Assembly (NCBI GenBank): GCA_011799875.1 | Contig: CM022299.1 | Location: 29,353,996-29,417,995, forward strand | From: Thinopyrum elongatum | Lineage: Eukaryota > Streptophyta > Magnoliopsida > Poales > Poaceae | Length of the DNA: 64,000 nucleotides | Reading direction: 5' to 3' | In this document: piece after piece, positions 34,687 to 45,112 of the stretch | How the letters are laid out: each line of letters starts with the position of its first letter | Position numbering within the stretch: position 1 is the first letter of the stretch | The notes under the pieces: model-generated | The model's input: only the letters and a program-made list of their open reading frames with translations | Told to the model about the DNA's origin: nothing | The model's database searches: none | Position numbers and translations under genes: made by a program

Positions 34687-36605
34687 ATGGATAAGCTGTC
34701 GTCCGAGGGGCGGCAGATCCAGGAGCTGCTTCAAGCGGAGTTCACCGAGGTGCTGGATCAGCGATTCAAGGCACATGGCGACAAAATCATCAAGTCTGTC
34801 GGCAAAATGCTCAAGGAGACTACGATGGCGCTCGATGGCCTCATCACAACGCGGATCGACGGCGCCAGATCCGAGTTCAACCTCAACATCGAGCAAATCC
34901 GTGCTGAACTCGAGCACTGCGGCAAGGAGGAGGTCGCGTGCAAACAGACGAGCCCGTCGACCAGCAAGGATGTTGGGGGCGGCCGCGAGTCGACAGCGGC
35001 GGACTCCCTTGGCTTCGACAAGTTCCACCGGGGGAAGGCGCATCAGGTTTATGTGCCTCCTCCGGTCAGAGGTACGCATGACTCCGGATCCCCTCGTGAA
35101 AACTTTTCCCCTAGAGATTTTGCTGCATCAGAAGTTTCTGACATATACCAATCTGCTCCTCGCGTGGAATTACCGCGTTTCGATGGCTCGAACCCGCGAC
35201 TGTGGCAATCGCGCTATGAGGATTGTTTCAAGCTTTGGGGTACACCGGCAGCAAGGTGGATTTCGTTCGCTACTTCCTAGTTTGATGGTGCTGCGGCCAG
35301 ATGGCTCGAGGCTGTACAGCGCAGATCGCCAAATCTGGTATGGCCAAAGTTCTGTCAGCTCCTGATGAACAGATTCGGTCGCAATCAACATCAGACCCTG
35401 GTGAGACAGATGTTCAGAATTGCTCAAGAGACTACGGTGACAGATTATGTGGAACGTTTTGCAGAACTGTATGATCAGTTATCGGCCTATGAAGATGTAC
35501 CTGACAGTCTGTATTATACCACTCGTTTCATTGATGGCCTCAAACCGGGTGTGCGAATGTCAGTTGCTCTGCAGAAACCATAAGACTTGGACATGGCTTA
35601 TGATATAGCCTTGCTCCATGAAGAACTGAGTGACAGTAATTCTTCACCTTTTCAGTTTAAGAAGACACTGACAGCAGCTACTACTGTTCAGAGAGCTCCC
35701 GCTATCACTGACAGAAGACAGGTTGAGAACAGCAAGGGTGTTCCCTCAGAGGACAAATGGGGAGCTCTGCGTACTTATAGGAAATCAAAAGGGCTGTGTT
35801 TCACCTGTGGAGAGAAATGGTCCAAAGACCACCAGTGCAAATCTTCTGTCCAACTCCATATTGTGCAAGAAATGATTGAACACATCCAGAGCACTGCTTC
35901 TTATCATCAGGAGTCGTCTGATAGTGATTCTGATAATCTTATGTTACTGTCAGCAGCGGCCTGTTCAGCTGAACCATCTCCACTAACAATGAAAATCAGA
36001 GTTACTGTTTGTGGCCAATCTCTCACCTTCTTGGTGGACTCAGGCAGCACTCATTCCTTCCTAAATTCAGCTTTAGTTGCTTTGTTGCCAGCTGTACAAG
36101 ATGTCAAGCCTATTGCAGTGACAGTGGCAGGTGGTGCTCAGTTATACTGCACCCAGGTGGTGAAGCATTGCAGTTGGACCTGTCAGAGTAATAATTTCCA
36201 GTCAGACTTCAGACTTCTTCAGTTAGGCAACTATGATGGGATTTTAGGACTTGATTGGCTAGCTAGTCATAGTCCAATGGTGATTGACTGGGAACAGAAA
36301 TGGTTTTCATTCCAATCCCAAGGGGTTTGGGTCACATTGCAAGGTGTACTGCCTGATGACTGTACTTTTATAGTTATGAGTGTGGAACTGACAGATGCAG
36401 ACAACAGTGAAACCAGTTCTCACATTCCTGAAGTACAAGCATTGTTGGAGAAATTTTCTACTGTGTTTGAGGAACCAAAGGGACTGCCCCCTAGAAGGCA
36501 ATATGACCACACTATACCTCTCATACCAGGAGCTACACCAGTGGCTGTCAGGCCTTACAGAGTGGCTCCACACTTGAAAACAGAAATGGAAAAACAAGTT
36601 AAAGA
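34687..36605 (+). pseudogene. gag and protease of the Reina-like element, broken by two stops and a frameshift
   Basis: The start is chosen at 34687 (GCCGCCATGG context, MDKLSSEGRQIQELLQ). An N-terminal predicted coiled coil (about residues 5-90) precedes the Gag core (LPRFDGSNPRLW, YEDCFKLW). Stops occur at 35278 (TAG) and 35581 (TAA) in an otherwise continuous frame. Next come a knuckle-like CFTCGEKWSKDHQC and the protease motif FLVDSGSTHSFL (near 36030). At about 36605 a one-base shift separates this frame from RT. Each stop is one C-to-T change from a Gln codon. Gag would form the particle and the protease would mature it. Confidence 0.88.
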
Positions 36606-39410
36606 TTGCTGCAAAATGGTATGATTAGACTCAGTCGTAGTCCCTTTTCCTCTCCTGTGCTTATGGTAAAGAAGAAGGATGGCACTTGGCGCATGGTAGT
36701 TGACTATAGGCACTTGAATGCTATAACAATGAAAGGAAAATACCCCATTCGTGTCATAGATGAGTTATTGGATGAACTGCATGGTGCTTGTTGGTTTACT
36801 AAGCTGGACTTGAGGGCTGGTTATCATCAAATCAGGATGGCCCCAGGAGAAGAATTTAAAACTGCATTTCAAACTCATGAAGGACATTATGAGTTTTTGG
36901 TCATGAGTTTTGGACTATCTGAAGCTCCTGGTACCTTCCAAGGTGCTATGAATTCTGATCTACCTGCACTCAGGGAATTTGTTTTGGTGTTCTTTGATGA
37001 TATCTTGATTTTTAGTAAAACTTTGAAGGAACATCTGTTGCATGTGGAAAAGGTACTGAGCACCTTGCAAGAAAAACAGTGGAAGGTCAAGTTAAGCAAG
37101 TGTTCTTTTGCACAGCAGCAAATTGCTTATCCGGGCCATATTATCAGTGACAAGGGAGTCTCTACTGATCCTTCCAAAATTCTAGTTGTCCAGAACTGGC
37201 CCACTCCAGTCAATGTAAAAGAGATCAGAGGATTTTTGGGCCTCACTGGGTACTACAGGAAATTCATTAGAAACTATGGTGTGATTAGTAGACCCTTGAC
37301 TGAATTACTAAAGAAGGGCACACTGTTTGTTTGGTCCCCAGCTGCTGAAACTGCTTTTGTCACCCTCAAAGAAGCTCTAGTGCAAGCACCTATCCTGGCC
37401 CTACCTGATTTCTCCTTACCATTTATACTGGAGACTGATGCTTGTGATACTGGTATAGGAGCAGTACTTATGCAGAAAGGGCATCCTCTTGCATTTGTCA
37501 GTAGAGCACTAGGTCCAAAGAACAGAGGATTGTCTGTTTATGAAAAGGAATATATGGCTATTTTACTGGCAGTGGAACAATGGAGGCCCTATCTGCAGTT
37601 TCAAGAGTTTGTGATCAAAACAGATCAGAAAAGCTTGACTCACTTGTCTGATCAAAGGTTGCATACGCCCTGGCAGCAGAAGGTTTTCACCAAACTCCTT
37701 GGACTCAACTATAAGATCATGTACAAGAAGGGCACAGATAACTCTGTTGCAGATGCCTTGTCCAGGAGACCTCATCCACCCTCTCAAGTAATGGCCATAT
37801 CTTCTTCTCAGCCCTCTTGGTTGCAGGAAATTGTGGATAGCTATAAACAAGATTCTAAAGCTCAAGAACTGTTACAACAAATGGCTGTGGACCCAGCATC
37901 CAAACCTTCCTATACCTTGGTTAATGGATTAATCATATACAAAAACTGCATTTGGATTGGTAATGATGTACAACTTCAAGCCAAGATTTGCCATGCTTTT
38001 CATGCTACTCCAGTTGGTGGGCACTCTGGTTTCCCTGTTACTTACAAAAGAATACATGCCCTGTTTAAATGGAATGGTATGAAGGCTTTTATTAAGGAGT
38101 TTGTGCAATCCTGTGTAATATGTCAGAAAGCTAAGCCTGAGAGGATCAACTATCCTGGTCTTTTATCCCCTCTGCCTGTTCCAAACAAAGCCTGGGAAAC
38201 AGTTACCATGGACTTTATATCTGGCCTCCCTCCTTCTGATCACTTTGATTGCATCATGGTGGTCATTGATAAGTTCACTAAGTATGGCCACTTTATTCCA
38301 GTCAAACATCCTTACAATGCTCCTAAGATTACTGAGCTTTTCTTGGATAACATCTACAAGTTGCATGGCATGCCCCTGTTTATTGTGTCAGATAGAGATC
38401 CTGTCTTTACCAGTCAGTTTTGGCAAATCCTCACAAAAAGGACAGGAACAACTCTTAACATGAGCACTGCCTACCACCCAGAGACTGATGGCCAAACTGA
38501 GAGAGTGAACCAACAAGTTGAATGCTACCTCAGATGTTTTATTTCTGCTCATCCCAGGAAATGGAGCAAGTGGTTATCCCTTTGTGAATTTTGGTACAAC
38601 ACAAATTGGCACTCTTCCTTAGGGAAATCTCCATTTGCAGTTCTGTATGGTCAAGAACCCAGGTACTTTGGTATTACAGCTTAAGACACTATAGATCCTC
38701 AGGATATTCGGCAATGGTTAGATTCCAGAGCTGTGGTACAAGCTTCTGTCAGGCAACACTTGCTTCGAACTCAGCAGAGAATGAAGATGCAAGCTGATAA
38801 GAAAAGAACTGACAGAGTATTTGCTGCTGGTGATATGGTCTTCTTGAAACTTCAACCATATGCACAGCAATCAGTAGCTTCCAGGACTAACCAGAAGTTA
38901 TCTTTTCGTTACTTTGGGCCATTTCAAGTGTTGGAACGCATTGGTGAAGTGGCATATCGTCTGGATCTTCCTCAGGACAGCAAGGTACACCCAGTGTTCC
39001 ATGTCTCTCAATTGAAGCAGTTTATTTCTCCAAAGTATACGGTTCAGAAAGGACTTCCTTCACCTGAACATGCGCTCCGAGTCCCTGTCCGAGTGTTGCA
39101 ACACCGTATGTGACGCAAAAACAATCGCTCCATTGCTCAGGTCTTGGTGGAATGGAGTGGCGATCCGCAAACCGAGCCAACTTGGGAAGACAAAGATGCC
39201 TTGCGCCAGTTGTTTCCGCGGGCTCCGGCTTGGGGACAAGCCGTACTTCAAGAACGGGGGGATGTCAGCAGCCCGAGCGTCAACACTGAAGACGATGCTG
39301 ATCGAAGAGAGAGGCGGAAAGCGAGCAACTCAAGTCATGGGCCGGCAGGCCGGCCCATCCGTAGCAAGAGAGTTCCCCAGTGGCTTGCAAGCCCAAACTG
39401 GGCCCGCTAA
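36606..39410 (+). pseudogene. pol of the Reina-like element (RT, RNase H, integrase, chromodomain-like end)
   Basis: Numbering is from 36606. RT has LDLRAGYHQIR (68-78) and an intact catalytic pair in VFFDDILIFS (D131, D132). RNase H has D278, E315, D340 and D383. The integrase zinc finger is near 464-506 (HAFHATPVGGHSG, CVICQ) and the D-D-35-E triad is D536, D596 and E632. This 692-codon stretch is open to a TAA at 38682. The integrase C-terminus continues at 38733-39113 ([29 protein letters not shown]), then a TGA at 39112. A chromodomain-like end follows (VLVEWSGDPQTEPTWED), whose frame continues into the 3' LTR to 39410. Catalytic residues are all present. Only stops and one frameshift inactivate it. 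Confidence 0.92.
39251..39262 (+). other. Polypurine tract of the Reina-like element
   Basis: AGAACGGGGGGA lies directly before the 3' LTR. Confidence 0.75.
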
Positions 39411-39606
39411 GGCGGGTGTAACGGTAGAGTGTTTAAATACTCCCCATCGTCATCAGAGAGGGACAGGAAGGGGATCGGCGGCTTCGGCCAGGCTCGAGAG
39501 AGAGAGAGAGTGAATTGTAATTTGAATTGCTGTGTGGGAGGTTGGGAGGACAGCTAATACATACTCAAACCTAGATCTCGACCATGGAGGTAGTAGGGAT
39601 CTTACA
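39263..39606 (+). repeat. 3' LTR of the Reina-like element
   Basis: Partner of 34260-34602. It overlaps the last 148 bp of the pol frame. Its end is followed by AAGATACA repeated twice. Confidence 0.92.
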
Positions 39607-39614
39607 AAGATACA

Positions 39615-39900
39615 AAGATACAAAGATCTATCCTGAAATTTGTAAACGCGACTTCTCTATCTTTATTATGACGAAAAATGAACAACACAAACTCGCCTGG
39701 CATCATCTGTTCCAAGTTACATAATCTAAGAAGAAAAAAAACCCAATAGGCCTTCGTTTGAACAAATTATCCTGTTGAGCGTAGCTACCAACCCGACGCC
39801 ACCTTGCGCCAGCCTCAAGTTGACAACCGGCAGCCTGCTCCCGAAATACTCATCTGCAGCCGACAGATACGGTGGTCACTTAGTTTAGTTATTACTCAAA
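39615..39900. repeat. Right copy of the 287-bp flanking duplication
   Basis: It matches 33973-34259. An extra AAGATACA unit (39607-39614) lies between the LTR and the copy. Beyond 39900 the nuclease intron continues, so this copy is the one still joined to the rest of the gene. Confidence 0.92.
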
Positions 39901-40751
39901 TCAATCAACCAATGTTAGTAAGCAGATACACATACCACCCAGCGTTGAATCTTCTGTCACGTCCTTGTACGCCGAGTCGCATGCTGCGGTGATGCTCTCC
40001 GATCCATATCTTGCAGTGGAGATGTGATCGATCAGATCACTGATTGCGATATAAGGGAATGATAATTCATACCATAAATAAACATTTACACGCTCCTATT
40101 TACACAAATAAATACTGAACATCCCCCCCTTTTTCTCCTTCGTAAAAAAGACAGCCAAGCAAACGTACATGTTAGGGCACGTCGTCTGGTTCTTGGCGCA
40201 CTCCTCCCATTCCTGCACTTTGCCTGACCACGCCCCCTGCAATTAGTCAATCAGCGTCAGTTACAAAGCAGATCACCACCTGACGAACCAGCTACTGTAT
40301 ATACAGATCATACGGGAAAAAAATCTTCAGAACAATTCCGCACCGTTATGTTCTTGTTCAGCGCTTCGACGAATTCGCCTGCACCTTCGTCGTAGTAGTC
40401 CTCCGCCGTCTGGATGATATTCACATCCCAAACCTGACAACATATAACGCAAGTTTCAGCATTATCGCCACAATTTCATGTCAGAATGATACATAATACA
40501 TTACAGGGTTCAGTCTGATTACATGGTGGAGGACTATCTTTCTTCTGTACCAGTGGACGTCGATGGTGTTCCCTCCTTTGTCAGAGGCAAAACCCACATG
40601 GGTGGCTACACAAACAAGAAGCATCAGCTGAACTTGCAGCCCGCAACACAAACACTTGCAAAATTCTGGCAGTTGGGGTTTGGCAGGAGAACTACCTGGT
40701 GGATGTCTCCCATGAAGTGTGAGAGGAACAGGAGCCCTTCCGTCAGGTTAT
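39726..40751 (-). pseudogene. S1/P1-type zinc nuclease gene relic (plant ENDO/BFN type), six exons
   Basis: On the minus strand six exons with GT-AG borders read as the C-terminal 60 percent of plant S1/P1 nucleases: 40751-40696 (LTEGLLFLSHFMGDIHQ), 40605-40523 (HVGFASDKGGNTIDVHWY), 40433-40344 (VWDVNIIQTAEDYYDEG), 40236-40169 (EWEECAKNQTTCPN), 40009-39936 (YGSESITAACDSAYKDV), 39853-39726 (SRLPVVNLRLAQGGV, stop TAG). Metal-ligand motifs are visible: H-x3-D-x5-H across the first exon junction and HHVWD across the next. Such enzymes cut single-stranded DNA and RNA in senescence and cell death. The first exon (Trp1/His6 ligands) is not found. The second listed exon is 83 nt where copy 45113-45196 has 84, a one-base deletion just after its acceptor that breaks the frame. 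Family identification is from memory of conserved motifs. Confidence 0.82.
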
Positions 40752-40950
40752 CTGCAGTGTTTCATACAAAGAAAACAAGGTATCTTCAGTTACTGAATCC
40801 AAGGGATGGGGCACCAGTTCGCACGGAGGCGCAAATTTTCCCTCGTGCGCTATTTCAACCGATTTATCCAACGGGAATATTCTCAGAACTGACGTATGAG
40901 GCATCTCTTCAGGAGTGTACAAGTGTAATCACAAACATCAATAAAGAATT
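40752..40950. other. Flank of the nuclease relic, no gene seen
   Basis: 40752-40800 matches 45295-45335 and is intron 1 sequence of the nuclease relics. Beyond that I cannot find the first exon. Confidence 0.5.
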
Positions 40951-40990
40951 ACTTCCTCCGTCCCATAATATAAGATCGTTTTTCAAACTT
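40951..40990. mobile_element. Stowaway-like MITE end, truncated
   Basis: CTTCCTCCGTCCCATAATAT followed by AAGATCGTTTTTC resembles the terminal repeat of Triticeae Stowaway (Mariner) MITEs. I do not find the opposite end nearby, so it is a fragment. Confidence 0.5.
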
Positions 40991-41244
40991 CATTGTCTCC
41001 CGCGCTATTTCTTTACAGTTTTTATTCCTCCGTCGTCATTTTTCCACCCGTAAACTGAAGGTATTGAGCATGTTTACGCCCGTAAAGTTTACAGGCCATC
41101 CGAGGCGACACAACAATACCAGCCGAAGTCTTGCGCTAGCCATTGGACCGGGAGGATCCTATTTACCACAGAGGTCAGGAAATAGCGACGTAACGCGTAC
41201 CCCCGACGCGAGCGCGCTACTTCAAGTGAACCTTCATTGAACTG

Positions 41245-41800
41245 ATTTTTCTTTTTTCAAATCCACAATTTTTTTGAAAATTGAGAACTTTTTCGTACTC
41301 ATGGACTTCTCCAAACCCAATAACATTTTTTCAAATTCGCGAACATTTTCTAAAATCACAAACAACTTTCGAACAAGTAACTTTCTTGAAAATCATGAAT
41401 AGTTTTCAAATTTGCAAGCAATTTTCAAATTCTTGAACTTTATTTCAGAACACGAACATTATTCAAATTCGTGAACATTTTTTGAAATTTGCAACATGTG
41501 TTCAAATTTGTGATTTTTTAAAAAATTAGGGCACATTTTTGTAAATATTTTTTGAAATAGGGAAACATTTTAAAATTCATGAAGATTTTTTGAAATTAGA
41601 ACATTTTCCAATTAGCGATTTTTTTTTCAAAATTAGAGAGTTTTTTAAATCTGGGAACATTTTCAAAAATTCTGACTTTTTTTAAATTAGGGAACTTTTC
41701 TTAAAATTTGGTACTTTTTAAAATCTACGACATTTTTGAATTTGTGATATTGTTATAAATTTCGGATGATTTTAAAAAATCTTGAATTTTTTTTAATCAT
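41245..41800. repeat. AT-rich field of diverged GAACATTTTTTGAAATT-type repeats
   Basis: The words GAACATTTT, TTTGAAATT and TTCAAATTC recur irregularly about every 20 bp over some 550 bp. Units are too diverged for a fixed period. No coding sequence. Confidence 0.7.
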
Positions 41801-42438
41801 GAATTCATGAACATTTTTCCGAAGTTAAAAACACAAAAAAGCGAGAAATACAAGGCCTCCCAGCCCCGGTCATGGGCCGCCCCAAAGCATGCACAGGGGT
41901 AGGGTTGCTCATTTGCTCGTTGCGCGCTGCGTACCGCGGGAAATAGAAGGTCCCCTCGGATTGGCCACAGCCTCGGTCTCATCTTCTGCACCGTGGGGCA
42001 TGGGCCATGGATGATGGTGGTCATCGGCGTCGTCTAGCATCACGGAGGCATCTAGGCTCATTGGCTGCAGTGGGTGTTCATCTTGATCAACCTTGTACCG
42101 CCAGCGTCGAGGTAGTCGCCGACCGCTGCTTTTCTCTTCTTCTGGACGCAAACCTACAGAGAATCTTCGGATCTGGCTAGCTCGATGATGCCTGCAGCGG
42201 CTCCCTGATCTCGCGTTACGTAGATGGACTGGTCGGTATCCCGTACTAAATGGAACGACACGCTCCCCTGTGCCCAGGTATAGCTTTATTTTTTAGAACG
42301 CGCCCGGTATATCCGTGTTTGTACGTGTGAATGGAATGTACATGGCCGTTAGTTACGCAGTGTTGGTGCCGTCCTGGAGAGGGCTATTTTTTATGTGTTT
42401 GCTAAATCTTAGGTACCTTAATTTTTTTTTCTTACGCC
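41801..42438. other. Region without a recognised gene
   Basis: Mixed-composition sequence with short open frames on both strands (longest about 80 codons near 41909-42151). None shows a motif I recognise. Confidence 0.45.
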
Positions 42439-42648
42439 AAGTGAATTCATAGCCGGCTTTTAGGTGCGAGGCGAGGAATTGGAGGCTTGCGGGCGCAACT
42501 CATTTGTGTAATCTTATGCCGGAAGAGTAGGCTTTTGTATTACCGGCTACTTGCCCTAGGGCGCCAAACTTGTTTCTAAAACTCTCTCTTAATTAATAAA
42601 TGCGGCAAGTCTTTTGCCCTTTTCAAAAAAAAAAAGTGAATTCGTAGC
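42439..42648 (+). mobile_element. 5'-truncated LINE tail with target-site duplication
   Basis: AAGTGAATTCATAGC (42439-42453) and AGTGAATTCGTAGC (42635-42648) flank about 181 bp that end in CTTTTCAAAAAAAAAAA. The 3' end (TTAATAAATGCGGCAAGTC then T-rich and poly-A) is that of an L1-type element. The long imperfect TSD, poly-A and 5' truncation are the classic result of target-primed reverse transcription. Confidence 0.8.
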
Positions 42649-42999
42649 AAGGCTGAAGGCGGGAAGGTTGCAGCCAAACACGGGATTTTACGGAGAAAAA
42701 TATACAGTTGTATTTTACGTGTCTTCAATATTATATACTTGTGAGCACAGGCAGAGGACCCGGTAAGGCAAGGACAGGCGTCCGCCCTACCTTAATCTGG
42801 CGCATGGCTTTTTACCTAAATGCTTTGTAGTACGCGCGCACTTTTTGAGGAATTGGAGCGGCCGCGCTGCTACGCGACAAGAAAACCACACTAGTGAAGT
42901 AGTACAGATGCCAGCTTGTCGGGTCATGTCAGCGTCAATTTTGGAGTTGCCCGTTTTGAGGGAATGGATCCAGCAGTTAATGCGTTCACTGTTTGCCTT
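42649..42999. other. Region without a recognised gene
   Basis: I see no gene, repeat or RNA signal in these 350 bases. Confidence 0.4.
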
Positions 43000-44168
43000 T
43001 AATTTTGTTTGAAAAAATATTCAAAAAGCTATAACTTTTAAATTGCTCGTCGGAATTCAGATCCGTCTTCACCGTTGGATTCTTCGCGACAAGATCTTTA
43101 AAACTAGATACCGCATGGGTATGTTTCGACGAAATTTTTTTGATGCCAATTTTAGTGCTATATGATGCAACTTCAATACTGCATTGTGCAACTTTAATAC
43201 TACATGATGCAACTTTTTTCAAAACCAATTTTTGAAGCTGCATGATCTAACTTCATATGAGGTTGAAACCTAACAATCATGACAACTTGATGTGCAACTA
43301 ATCTACTGCCCCGACCAACTATCTAGTAGTCGATGTGCAACCCTTGTCCCTACTCATGGATGTATAGTTCTTTTTACTGTTGACACACCCTGCCCCACCT
43401 CCCTTACTAGCAATATGTGCAACTTAGTCCGTTGTTCGAGCCAACTGCCTATTACTCGATGTGCAACTCCTTCCCCTCCCTACTTGTGGATATATAGTTT
43501 CAGTTGGCGCGGGCAACAAACAGAGTTGCACAAAGTCTGCTAGGCAGTTGGCCGGAGCAACATTTGAAGTTGCACATCTCACATGCATGGATAGTTGGAT
43601 GGTGAAATTTCAGCATTCATGAGGGTAGTGAAAAGTTACATATTCACGGTAGTAAAAAATTGCATATAAACAGGGCGCTAAATTTGCATATCCCACTAGA
43701 TGGGTGGTTTGGACCGAGTGCTAGTATGGAAATTAAACATCCACGGGGTGTGAGGGAAAGTTGCACATCATTGATAGACAGCTGGCCGTGGTAGTATCCA
43801 AAGTTGCACATCCACTGCTATACAGTTGGCCGATGCAGCAAACAGTGAAAGCACAACCACAGGCAGGGGAAAAGTTGCACATCAACTATTAGGCAGTTGG
43901 CCTAGGCAACACATGAATTTGCACATCTCACTAGAAAGAGGTAGTTTGGGGGTGAAGGTGCTATCAGTGAAAATTACAAATCCACAGGGTAGGCGGAAAA
44001 TTGCACATCCACATTCAGGTAGTTGCACATCGACTGCTAGCAGTTACTCATATGGGATCTAGTTTCGAAGAGCACGTCGTGAAGATTCCAACGATGAAAA
44101 CGGATCGTAATTCCGACGCATGAATTGGAAGTTATGTCTTTTTAAATTTTCAAAACCACAAATTAAAT
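43000..44168. mobile_element. Foldback structure with about 118-bp inverted ends and opposed TGTGCAACT arrays
   Basis: The left end (43000-43117: ATAACTTTTAAATTGC, CGTCGGAATTCAGATCCG, CACCGTTGGATTCTTCGCG) is repeated in reverse complement at 44050-44168 with roughly three-quarters identity by eye. Between them TGTGCAACT or ATGCAACTT occurs about seven times in the left half, and its complement AGTTGCACA about ten times in the right half, with orientation changing near 43490-43525. A linked motif (CCAACTGCCTA, TAGGCAGTTGG) follows the same rule. The whole 1.17 kb can fold back. No open frame of note. It is probably a non-autonomous DNA element. The family is unknown to me and I could not define a TSD. 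Confidence 0.65.
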
Positions 44169-44389
44169 GCACAGGAAGAACAAAAAGCATGCACTGGCAG
44201 ATGGTTGTGCTGGCATTTAATGCGCATGGTAAAAGAAGGAGTAGATGACAAAGGTTTCCTAATTAGAAGAGGGACAAAAAAATTCCTAAAATAGTCGGCC
44301 GCTTCCTATCCATACCCGGCGGCAGGGCGCTGGCTAGACGCGACTTTTTATACCAGTGCGTTGCATTGATTCATATCCGCATGCATCAG
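44169..44389. other. Region without a recognised gene
   Basis: No supported feature. Confidence 0.4.
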
Positions 44390-44520
44390 TCGCTGGTGAG
44401 GCTTGGGCGAAGTAACTTGGGCCTCGTCCTGCTAATTCCTACTTTACGGCCTGGTGAGGGCATGGTCGCTGGTGAGGCTTGGGCCAAGTTACTTGGGCCT
44501 CGTCCTGCTACTTCCTATTT
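44390..44520. repeat. Tandem duplication of 76 bp, second copy partial
   Basis: TCGCTGGTGAGGCTTGGG begins at 44390 and 44466. The second unit keeps about 55 bp with few changes. Confidence 0.85.
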
Positions 44521-44905
44521 ACCTGGGCATTTATAGCTCGCTAATTGACGGAGCCGACTACGCATCCATCGACGACAGTATTGCCTAAAAGAAATTCCAT
44601 CGATGACAGTAACAGTTCGCAGACCAAAACGAAGAGGCATGGACTGCAACCACGACAAGCAGACGACGGAAGCAACGGAGGCTGGATAGGGCTTAGTTGT
44701 GGGAACCTTGCTATACACACGACCCTTTTTAGCCGATTCTTGCATGATGCTTGAGATCCAACCATACATATCCCAAAAAAAACACACACACACACACACA
44801 TGCGTGGGACAAAGCGCAGCACTGCCGCTGGATTAAGAATCGTTGGAGGATCGTGCAAGAGTTGTCGGCTACACATTAGTTCCGTAGTTGTGGGCGTGGC
44901 CTATT
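44521..44905. other. Region without a recognised gene; (AC)n run
   Basis: The only clear feature is an (AC)10 microsatellite at 44782-44801. A 111-codon open frame on the minus strand spans it but is low in recognisable content. Confidence 0.5.
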
Positions 44906-44954
44906 GCATATGTGGTAGGTTTTTTTTTTTTTTGAGGGTGCATATGTGGTAGGT
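44906..44954 (-). mobile_element. 19-bp poly-T micro-insertion with perfect 15-bp target duplication
   Basis: GCATATGTGGTAGGT occurs at 44906-44920 and 44940-44954. Between them lie thirteen T and GAGGGT. Read on the minus strand it is ACCCTC plus poly-A. The structure fits an extreme 5'-truncated LINE-type insertion that kept only a few bases before the tail. Confidence 0.7.
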
Positions 44955-45112
44955 GAGCAGCGGCAGCGTTGCTACTGGCCAGAGCTGGCTGGGCGAGCGC
45001 AGCGATGTATGTGAAAGGTCCGTCCCCATCTTAATTTTTTTTCATCCTCCGCCACTGCTTGTGAGGGATTCACCGTTGTAAAATTTTAAAGGGCTTTCAA
45101 GCGCGCCCTTAC
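44955..45112. other. Region without a recognised gene
   Basis: No supported feature. The nuclease exons expected downstream of 45113 on the minus strand are not here. Confidence 0.4.

Larger units (their letters stand above)
34260..39606 (+). mobile_element. Reina-like Ty3/gypsy chromovirus, 5347 bp
   Basis: Short LTRs (34260-34602 and 39263-39606) start TGTCAGCAGCCC and end GGATCTTACA. A primer site, one gag-pol frame with chromodomain-like end, and a purine tract lie between. Small size, short LTRs and pol running into the 3' LTR fit the Reina group of chromoviruses. The LTRs differ by a few bases, a 5-bp indel and AG-run length. The 5 bases on each side (TCAAA, AAGAT) do not match. Instead the flanks form a 287-bp duplication. 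The element sits in what was the last intron of a nuclease gene, in antisense to it. Confidence 0.92.

Noticed and set aside
34255..39611. 5-bp TSD for the Reina-like element
   Set aside because: TCAAA on the left and AAGAT on the right do not match. The long duplication is the only flanking repeat.
40523..41053. 176-codon plus-strand open frame
   Set aside because: It is antisense to well-supported nuclease exons and crosses their introns. No motif of its own.
44541..44876. 111-codon minus-strand frame over the (AC)n run
   Set aside because: Cys/Val-rich translation of the microsatellite. No similarity recognised.
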